Shown one piece after another: positions 56,207-64,000 of a stretch of 64,000 bases of DNA. How positions within the stretch are numbered: the first letter of the stretch is position 1; each line of letters opens with the position of its first letter. Under the pieces are notes generated by a model. It ran no database searches. It was not told the DNA's origin and saw nothing but the letters and a program-made list of their open reading frames with translations. The DNA is from Orobanche coerulescens (taxonomy: Eukaryota > Streptophyta > Magnoliopsida > Lamiales > Orobanchaceae). Location of the stretch: positions 100,614,001 to 100,678,000 of the forward strand of contig CM065803.1 in the NCBI GenBank assembly GCA_033398695.1, in the 5' to 3' direction. A program made the translations under genes and the position numbers.

Positions 56207-56218
56207 GCTCCGATACCA
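56207..56218 (-). other. Copia-2 primer-binding site (tRNA-iMet)
   Basis: Minus-strand TGGTATCGGAGC, one base from the 5' LTR edge at 56220. Confidence 0.88.
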
Positions 56219-56219
56219 C

Positions 56220-57876
56220 TGTTGGGATTCGGTGCCTAAAACGAAGGCCCAGCGGAAGCGGTAAAACGAAAATTAATTCGATCCGAATCCCTACGAGGAT
56301 CGATCGAGCTACGTATATACGAATATCAAAAGACGAATTCACAAGAGATATAGAAACTTACCCTTGTAGTCCGTTGATTAGATGGATAACCTTCTCTTGA
56401 GCTATTCCCCAAGCTCTTGAACGATCCAACGCCGAAAGCACCGCATCTCTACTTGCCACGCGCCGGAGAAACAACCGGAACGACGATCACCTTGCTATCC
56501 TCCGAGGATACGGCTAGAGCTAAGTGATGAAGCTATATATTTAAAGATTACTACACTCTAAGTGTTTTAATCTTACTCTCTCTATATGATTTTCTCTCAA
56601 TTTTTCTCCAAGAAAAATGAAGAAGAAGTGAATGAAGAAGATTAAGATAATTGAGAAAATGGTTTTTCTTTCTCTCTCTCAATCTCACGTAGGAAGGCTT
56701 CCAAAAGTTGAGTGATTGAGATCAAAGTCCTCTTCCCCTTCTTATTCAACCCACATAAAATCAAAACATATCACATGTGAGATTCCCCCATATAATGTAT
56801 ATGATGCTTGTCCCCTCAACACATGAGATTCCAAAACCATGATGGGGACAAGTCAATACACACACATGGTTATAAGTGGGGGGGCGGCCCATGCTAGAAA
56901 ACGGACGAGTTCGGTTCGTTTCGGACTCCCGAGAGTCCAAACTGATAAACACCCATTCCGTTCTGATGTATTTGTGTCGTTTAATTAATCCAATTAATTA
57001 AACATATGAAATACAAAATAACATAATTAATTTCTCCAAGAAATAATTATATTCATGAATTAAATTAATCACCCAGTAATATATTTAATTCATTAGGCCG
57101 TAAATTAATTTATCCAATAAATCAATTTAGACATCCAATGTCCCAAATTAGATATCCAATATCTAATATTCATAATGAAAGAATTAGCTTTATCCATTCC
57201 GTCGTCAATCCTATTGCGCGACTCGGTTGGTCCATCTCAGTCAGCAATGGGAGGAACCAAAGAGTAGTAGCACCACCTAGCCAGCCTGGTGGCCTACACT
57301 GTACCCCGACTGAGAGTGAATGATTTGGGATCATTCAAGAACCATTCTGTCGTGAATACCAGTATACGTATAAACCCTTCTTTCAAATATCCCGATCAAG
57401 TTATAGGGTCACAGTCAGTCAAACCCTATTTGTACTTGACGCTATGCATGCGTTAATACAAATCGAGATCATCGAGCTGTCGTGTATCTAATACAACTAG
57501 CTCCAATGCTTTGGCCAAAGACTTATGATCTCATCTGCCAATAACCGCATAGGACATATAACCCGCTCACTAACGGGAGAAAGAATTCTATCTTGGTATT
57601 CAGTAGGACCTGCTACTTGCCCGTCAAGATGCACGTCGAGGTTGACCCCCGCCTTCCGGTTTACAGGGTCGAACTACTCTAATGAAAATCTTGACGTCAC
57701 AAGCACATCCCTACTAAATCCTCAAGTCAAAGGTTCACGAATACCTATCACAACCTTTCGATTCCGTCATTGACTGTCCCGGAGTGAAATCCGTGTGACG
57801 AATCGAGGGTGAGTCGGTTCGAGTATACTAATCCAATTAGCATACCTATAACGTGTGCTCCCACTAACCATTAGTG
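56220..57876 (-). repeat. Copia-2 5' LTR, cut by Gypsy-5
   Basis: TGTTGGGATTCGGTGCC onward matches 48607-50260. It stops after CCATTAGTG at 57876, where Gypsy-5 begins. The other LTRs continue with TTCGACATGC or similar. The remaining few hundred bases should resume beyond Gypsy-5, outside the window. The last five bases, TAGTG (57872-57876), are the expected Gypsy-5 target site. Confidence 0.92.
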
Positions 57877-58252
57877 TGTAACACCCCCAAGTTATTCAGG
57901 GTATATTACAGCGTCGTGAGCCCCACCGTGGGACCCACAAGGCTAAACATATGCGGAACTATCAAACTTGACCGAGAAGGTCTACATACAATGGAAAGAA
58001 AGACACTACAAATGGTATTCAAAAACCATAACCAATGAAACCATATACATCACTACACAAATCAATACCTCGGCAACACAGGCCGGAACATCAAAGAAAC
58101 TGAAATACAATACTCGAGTATTTAAAATCCATTCCAGTACAACAACGCTGAATGGAGGAAACTAAAAGAGATAACCGGAGACAAGACACAGTATCACACT
58201 TGCCCATCATTTTCATGCCGACCTGATACCTGCCTGTCCGATCTCCTGGAAC

Positions 58253-59014
58253 CTGAAATACATAAAAAGTATTTCCCCCATAAAGGGGTTAGCCGTCGAA
58301 TAGCTAGTGCAAGTATATCAAGTATGAAATACAATACTCCTCGACAATAAAGTAAATGTAACCGTCAATTCATCAATTCAAGACTAGTATTCCGGAATAA
58401 CTAAATCTCATAGCATCGCAACAATACATATATGAATACCGTGGAACCGCACCAGAGGCTACGGAACCCTCAGAGGACCCGTCGGTCCGTCCCGGAGTGG
58501 TTAATTCATATTATCCATGGAATCGCACTGAGGCTACGAAACCCTCGGAGGACGTCGGTCCGTCCCGGAGTGGATATAAATAAGCATGCCATTAATATTT
58601 CATACTTTCAAAGTCGAGAACGCACATTCATAAATATATACTTGCCTTTGAGACATCGACAATTCGAACGGAAAAAGGTATGAGTTCGGTAGGTCCAAGA
58701 ACGAGCTTCCGGCACCTAAACGATTCGCAAGGAATATGATAATCAATTATCCATATTCAAATTACACGAAGAAACCCCCGAAACCCGTCTACGATCCATA
58801 AGGATATACGGATAATCAACTAGAGGTTGGAAAAACGTCCAAAATCTCACAAGTCCGAAAACGGCACAATCCAAACCATAAAACCGTAGGAAAAGCATGC
58901 ATACGGTATATATACATCATAATCTCGAAGTTCTCAAGCTTCAAAACGGGTAAATCGGACGAATCTACGAAAAAACCCAAAATTCCCAAAAGGTAGGGTT
59001 CTAAGGATTTTTAC
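58253..59014 (-). other. Putative leader intron in Gypsy-5 LTR
   Basis: Donor AAG|GTAAAAATCC and acceptor TATTTCAG|GTTCC enclose 762 nt holding the tandem repeat and the hairpin about 20 bases before the acceptor. Splicing is inferred from consensus and from the shared layout. Confidence 0.5.
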
Positions 59015-59207
59015 CTTGATTCGGACGCTAGGAGGAATTAGATGTTGAGAAATCCTTGTTCTCCAACCAAATATATTGTTGTTAGAAGGAAGATCGCTTC
59101 CAAACGCCTAAGATCGCCTCTCCCTAGTGATTCCCGTCGAAAAGGAGTGAAGTAGGTGAGAAATGACGAAATGGTAGTCAACTGTCATATTTATATCTGC
59201 CCAGTCT

Positions 59208-59795
59208 AGCGCACGCTACGCCTCCTTCATTAGCGTGCGCTAGCGAAGTTACCGGGTAGTCCAGTGGCTTCTGCCATAAGATGTTAGCGCGCGCTACGAA
59301 ACATCCTTTGCGTGCGCTAACTGCTGCCCTGCCAAAATCTCAGCTTACTGCCTGGGTCCGCTAGCGTGCGTTAATACTAAGCACTAGCGTGCATTACACC
59401 ACACATATAGCGTGCGCTAGCCGTTGCCTAGCGTGCGCTACCTGCTAGTCCAGAAAGTCTGGAACTCCACTGCTTCTACTGACCAAAACATTAGCGTGCG
59501 CTACCATTATGCCTTAGCGTGCGCTACGTAATAGTCCAGAAACCTGACAAACTCACTGCCCCTGCCGACCCGGCCATTAGCGTGCGCTACGGACGGATGT
59601 TAGCGTGCGCTACTATCCATGGATAGCGCGCGCTAACAAAATCCTAGCGTGCGTTAATCCGCCAGTCCAGAGAGCAGTCCGAAGTACTGGTTCTGACCTG
59701 ACTGATCCTCTTAGCGCGTGCTACGGCTCAGAGCTAGCGTGCGCTAATCAAGCAGAATTAGCGTGCGTTAGCCTAGGCCTAGAGTGCGCTATATC
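59208..59795 (-). promoter_or_regulatory. Array of about 18 TAGCGTGCGCTA motifs in Gypsy-5 U3
   Basis: The densest array in the window, for example near 59209, 59230, 59284, 59361, 59407, 59429, 59491, 59514, 59578, 59600, 59622, 59644, 59711, 59733 and 59759 (plus strand). Nearly all asymmetric copies have TG at the centre on plus, that is CA in element sense. The array ends just upstream of the TATA box in sense. Confidence 0.85.
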
Positions 59796-59955
59796 TCTGG
59801 CACAGAACATTTCCGCAAAGTCTAAACGACATGATCAAGAACCAAACGAGATACGAAACTCAATAACAATATCAACAACATCTCCAAGCATTTACAGAGC
59901 GACAAAATAAGGAGGACGACAGAGTCAAACAGTCAATAAAAGTACGGGTATTACA

Positions 59956-59980
59956 TTCTCCCCCTCTAAAAAGAAGTTTC
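59956..59980 (-). other. Gypsy-5 polypurine tract
   Basis: On the minus strand CTTTTTAGAGGGGGAGAA abuts the 3' LTR. Just upstream is the conserved GGGACGAAACTTC also seen before the Gypsy-3 LTR. Confidence 0.8.
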
Positions 59981-59990
59981 GTCCCAAAAC

Positions 59991-61654
59991 TTAAGAAATA
60001 AATAGTTCGGGGTATTCCACCCGCATCTTCTCTTCCGTCTCCCAAGTTGCCTCCTCGACTCCATGTCTCGACCATTGCACTTTAACCAGTGGAATGGTCT
60101 TATGCCGAAGTTGTTTCTCGCGACGCTTAAGGATCTTCACGGGTCTCTCCGGAAAGGTAATATCCTCGGCTACGTCAATCTCACTGTAGTCGATGATGTG
60201 GCTCGGATCCAGTACGTACTTTCTCAACTGAGATACATGAAAAACACTATGGACGTGGCTCAAAGCTGGAGGCAACGCCAAGCGATAGGCTAAATCTCCA
60301 ACTCTGTCCAAAATCTCGAAAGGTCCGATATACCTCGGACTAAGTTTTCCCTTTTTCCCGAAGCGGAAAACTCCACGGGTCGGCGACACCTTGAGTAAGA
60401 CATGATCCCCCACTTCGAACTCTAAGGGTCGACGACGAGTATCAGCATAAGATTTCTTACGACTCTGGGCAGCCAGTAATCGGTCCCTGATAATAGAAAT
60501 CTTTTCTTTGGTCTCCATCAACATATCCGGCTCCGTCCCAACTAGCTCAGAAGCCTCGTCCCAACATAAGGGCGACCTACACCGCCTACCATAAAGTGCC
60601 TCGAAGGGTGCCATTTTGATCGACGCATGCCAACTATTATTGTAAGCAAACTCGATCAACGGCAAGTGAAGCTCCCAATCATTACTCCAGTCTAAGGCAC
60701 AAGCCCGTAACATATCTTCAAATGTCTGAATCGTCCTCTCTGTTTGTCCGTCCGACTGAGGGTGAAAAGAAGTGCTCAATCTCAACTCAGTACCCAAAGC
60801 CTGATGAACGGCCTGCCAAAAGTGCGATACGAAACGGCCGTCTCGATCAGAAACAATGGTCTTGGGGGCACCGTGTAATCTCACGATCTCAGCAATAAAG
60901 GTTCGAGCTACCTATCCGGTCCCCAAGTATCCTTAATACCCAAGAAGTGTGCAGACTTGGTCAGCCGATCGACAATTACCCAAATCATATTCATTCCGGC
61001 CCGAGTTCTCGGCATGCCAGCGATGAAATCCATAGAAATGTCTTCCCACTTCCACTCGGGAATGGGAAGCGGTTTCAACAACCCCGCTGGTCATTGATGT
61101 TCGATCTTGACTTGTTGACACGTCAAGCACCGTAGTACAAACTCCGTAACATCCTTCTTCATGTTATTCCACCAAAAATTACGCTTCAAATCTTTGTACA
61201 TCTTACTCGTCCCGGGGTGGATTGAGTAAGGCGTAGCATGCGCTTCCCGGAGAATTTTCTGCCTCAACTCTAAATCGTTCGGAACACAAAGCCTGCCCTG
61301 AAATATCAGAATACTATCCTCGTGAACCATAAAGCCAGGAGCTTTTCCTTTAATTACATCTTCCTTCAGTTGAGAAATCATCGGGTCACTCCACTGTTTC
61401 CCTTTGATGTCATCAACTAAAGACGAAGTAATTTCGAGAGTACACAGCTGTCCCTGTACTCGTTGAAGCCAAACTTCTATCCCTTGCTCAATTAAGTCCT
61501 GACGAATTTTCGTCTGAGATGTAAGAACCTCGAGCATTTGAAGAGACGTCGATTTGCGGCTCAAAGCATCCGCAACGACATTGGCTTTCCCGGGGTGGTA
61601 AAGAATTTCCAAATCATAATCCTTTATCAACTCTAACCAACGTCTCTGTCTCAT
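59991..61654 (-). pseudogene. pol: Gypsy-5 integrase with chromodomain, two lesions
   Basis: Begins in the connection domain ([16 protein letters not shown]) and the zinc domain ([23 protein letters not shown]). A TGA at 61091 follows KIEHQ, where CGA would be expected. A one-base loss near 60913 shifts frame. The rest (60884-59991, 297 codons) has IVSDRDGRFVSHFW, the catalytic Glu in TERTIQTFEDML, GRRCRSPLCWDEAS, GPFEILDRVGDLAYRL and the chromodomain (REKQLRHKTIPLVKVQW, EEATWETEEKM). Few changes, so this looks like a fairly recent insertion. Confidence 0.9.
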
Positions 61655-61683
61655 ATTCAGTTCTTTCTGACTGAAAATATATT

Positions 61684-63666
61684 TCAGGCTCTTGTGATCT
61701 GTATAAATCCGGCACGATGAACCATACAGATAATGCCGCCAAATCTTGAGTGCGAAGACAATTGCGCCAACTCTAAATCGTGAGTAGGATAATTCATCTC
61801 ATAAGGCTTTAATTGTCGAGACGCAAAAGCTATCGTCTTATCATGCTGCATGAGCACACAGCCCAGGCCTTGACCCGAAGCGTCACTATAGACTGCAAAG
61901 CCCTCGCTACCATGTGGTAAGGTTAAAATCGGCGCTGAAGTCAAACGTTTCTTCAGTTTATCGAAGCTCTGTTGTCTCTCATCCGTCCAAACAAACTTTT
62001 CGGTCTTCTGGAGTAATTTCGTAAGCGGCCGAGCGAGTTTCGAGAACCCCTCGACAAACCGACGGTAATACCCAGCAAGGCCTAAAAAGCTACGAACTTC
62101 CTTAACATTTTTAGGCGGTGCCCAATCTAGCACTGCCTCTATCTTCTGCGGGTCTACACGAACTCCTTCGGCCGAAATCACATGGCCGAGAAACATAACT
62201 TCTTCCAACCAAAACTCACATTTCGAGAATTTCGCATAGAGATGCTCAGTTCTCAAAATGTCTAATATCAAACGCAAGTGTCGGGCATGTTCCTCCTTAT
62301 CTCGAGAATAGATCAAGATGTCGTCAATAAAGATGACCACACACCTCTCGAGGTACTCGATGAATATTTTATTCATTAACTGCATAAAAACTGCCGGCGC
62401 ATTAGTCAACCCAAAAGGCATAACTACAAATTCATAATGTCCATATCTCGTCCGAAACGCCGTCTTCGGAACGTCGGACTCCCTAACCCTGAGTTGATAA
62501 TACCCGGATCTTAAATCAATCTTCGAGAAAACCGCAGCTCCTTGCAATTGATCAAATAAATCGTCTATACGAGGTAGAGGGTACTTGTTCTTGATGGTTA
62601 CTTTGTTCAGCTCGCGGTAGTCGATGCACAAACGTAGTGAACCATCCTTCTTTCTCACGAAAAGAACAGGCGCGCCCCAAGGCGAAGCGCTCGGTCTGAT
62701 GTACCCTTTTTCCAGAAGTTCTCCCAATTGATTCTTCAATTCTTGCATCTCGGAAGGTGCCATCCGGTAAGGTGCTTTAGAAATCGGAGCCGCATCTGGC
62801 TCCAAGTCCACAGTAAATTCTATCTCTCGATCTGGCGGTAATCCCGGGAGGTCATTCGGAAAAACATCGGGGTACTCACTAACAACCGGAATCGAAGATA
62901 AATCGATTTCATTTCCTTCCGTTTTCAAGGCATAACACCAATAGCCCGCACAACCTTTATTCAAAAGTTTTACGGCCTTCATGGCACTGATAAGTAACTT
63001 GGATTGGCCTGACTTACGCCCCAAAAATGAGTACTCAGATCCGTCTTTAGTCATCATGGTGATAACCTTGGTACGGTAGTTCATAATCGCTTGATGACTA
63101 TCAAGCCAATCCTCGCCGAGGATCACGTCCTCGCCTTCCATATCAATTACAATCAAATTCGATAACCAATCCACACCGGATATAGTCACCGGAAAATCTC
63201 TAATCTCCCGGTTCCCCACAATTCTATCCCCGCTAGGCAGTCTCACGATGAAGGGATCGCAAGCAGTCAGACAAGTTATATTCAAACGACGTACACACTC
63301 CAAAGAAATAAAAGAATGTGTAGCACCCGAATCAAAAAGTACACGGACTGGATGAGATAGGATATGAATGGTACCTGAAGCCACCGCCGCGTCGGGTTCG
63401 TCTGCGCGACGCATCTCATAAACTCGCGGTTGCACCGAACCGACACTAGAGTTTCCCCCTCCGGCATTCTGACCCCGTCCCCGGCCCCTGCCGAAATTCT
63501 GCTGAGGTTGACCAGCTGGGGCAGAAGCCCGAGTGTCCAAAGTCTGATTCGGCTCGTAACAATAAGCCGCTCTATGTCCCATCTGTCCGCACGTGTGACA
63601 CTTCAATGGAGGAAAGTGGCATTCCAAATTAATGTGGCCTGAACGGCCACAATTATAGCAAGTCAC
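61684..63666 (-). pseudogene. pol: Gypsy-5 zinc knuckles, protease, RT and RNase H, one frameshift
   Basis: 660 codons. Two CCHC knuckles ([28 protein letters not shown]), protease [13 protein letters not shown] with the YxDD box ([12 protein letters not shown]), and RNase H start [17 protein letters not shown]. The frame is lost inside RNase H after YPTHDLELA (about 61770); the expected KIWRHYLY and DHKSLKYIF continue in the frame of the next block. The GTG start listed at 63666 is internal, as gag is open just upstream. All catalytic residues I can check are intact. Confidence 0.91.
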
Positions 63667-64000
63667 CGCGCGATTAGTGGTACCCGAAGTAGGACGGTAA
63701 CCCCTCTTTCCTTTATTAGAACGTGACGGCTGTCCGGTACGCTTAGTCGCTTGTGACTTCGAAAGTTGCCACTCTTAGAGTTAGAAAAATTCCCGCTACT
63801 TTCGCTTCTTCGATTCTTCCACGGTATCATTGTCGGGGCTCAACATATCATGGGCTAAAGCTCGTCCCGATACTCTTTCAAAGGTGGTACAAGCAAATCC
63901 GCCATGTACCGTAAGTCCAGCTTCATCCGCATATCAAAATAACGGATCTTATCACGTTCGTTACGCACTTGATCCTTCACGTGGATCAATTGTTGGTTGT
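63667..64000 (-). pseudogene. gag: Gypsy-5 gag C-terminal part, broken, runs off the window
   Basis: On the minus strand this holds degraded gag: RNERDKIRYFDMRMKLDL, LAHDMLSPDNDTVEESKKRK and a basic linker ([18 protein letters not shown]) joining the knuckles. Stops and frameshifts lie between about 63740 and 63900. The N-terminus, primer site and 5' LTR are outside the window. Confidence 0.75.

Larger units (their letters stand above)
57877..59955 (-). repeat. Gypsy-5 3' LTR
   Basis: Plus strand TGTAACACCC...GGGTATTACA, 2079 bp; sense is minus. In sense order it has about 18 TAGCG-type motifs (59795-59208), a TATA box (TATAAAT context, 59187-59196), a donor ATCAAG|GTAAAAATCC (59015/59014), a two-copy tandem repeat (58575-58435), a CCCC-TTTAT-GGGG hairpin (58290-58275), an acceptor TATTTCAG|GTTCC (58253) and the U5 end. 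Same architecture as Gypsy-3. Confidence 0.92.

Noticed and set aside
57877..59955. Considered a solo LTR
   Set aside because: A polypurine tract and a full pol region on the minus strand follow directly at 59956, so it is the 3' LTR of Gypsy-5.
1..64000. Search by eye for tRNA, rRNA, snoRNA or organelle insertions
   Set aside because: Only 12-base tRNA primer-binding sites were found. I saw no cloverleaf or conserved rRNA blocks. A covariance-model scan would be needed to exclude small RNAs.

Overview
The window is a block of nested plant retrotransposons. I found no intact host gene, rRNA, tRNA or CRISPR array. Tekay/Del-like chromoviruses (Ty3/Gypsy with a C-terminal chromodomain), Ty1/Copia elements, a CACTA transposon carrying spliced gene pieces, initiator-tRNA-Met primer sites and AT-rich microsatellites all point to a plant nuclear genome. 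It is probably a dicot heterochromatic or pericentromeric region. Element names below are mine.

Layout. Gypsy-1 (+, 1-7970; 5' LTR cut by the window edge) abuts the gag of Copia-0 (+, 7971-13330), into which it probably inserted. From 13331 to 26540 lies a gag-only Copia element on the minus strand (Copia-G). It is split by a complete Copia element, Copia-1 (-, 14493-24283), flanked by the 5-bp duplication CTCCG; the Copia-G gag frame continues across this insertion. From 26541 to about 29590 are antisense chromovirus LTR pieces and a Copia LTR scrap. About 29590-46195 is best read as the 5' LTR of Gypsy-4 (+). It is interrupted by Gypsy-3 (+, 30681-40414, duplication TTTTG) and by a CACTA transposon (40776-45280, duplication TTA). 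Gypsy-4 gag follows (46917-48164). Copia-2 (-, 48607-57876, same family as Copia-1) comes next, and its 5' LTR is cut by Gypsy-5 (-, 57877 to beyond the window end).

Coding state. Every polyprotein is broken. Gypsy-3 is the best preserved: protease to RNase H is one 896-codon frame, and one amber codon separates it from an open integrase-chromodomain frame. Gypsy-5 has three lesions in pol. Copia-1 and Copia-2 keep long RT/RNase H frames. Copia-0 and Gypsy-1 are old and heavily mutated.

Most interesting signals. (1) Several otherwise different LTRs carry arrays of one 12-14 bp palindrome-like motif, TTAGCGYRCGCTAA or its relative TTACGTACGTAA. The arrays sit mostly just upstream of the TATA box, and the asymmetric centre reads CA on the sense strand in three families, including one Copia. 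(2) The chromovirus LTRs share an architecture: motif array, TATA, 5' splice site, tandem repeat, hairpin, 3' splice site, U5 end. This suggests a spliced leader intron within the LTR. (3) The CACTA element carries clean exons of an unidentified multi-exon host gene. (4) The Copia-1 and Copia-2 leaders hold unrelated GC-rich cassettes at the same place.
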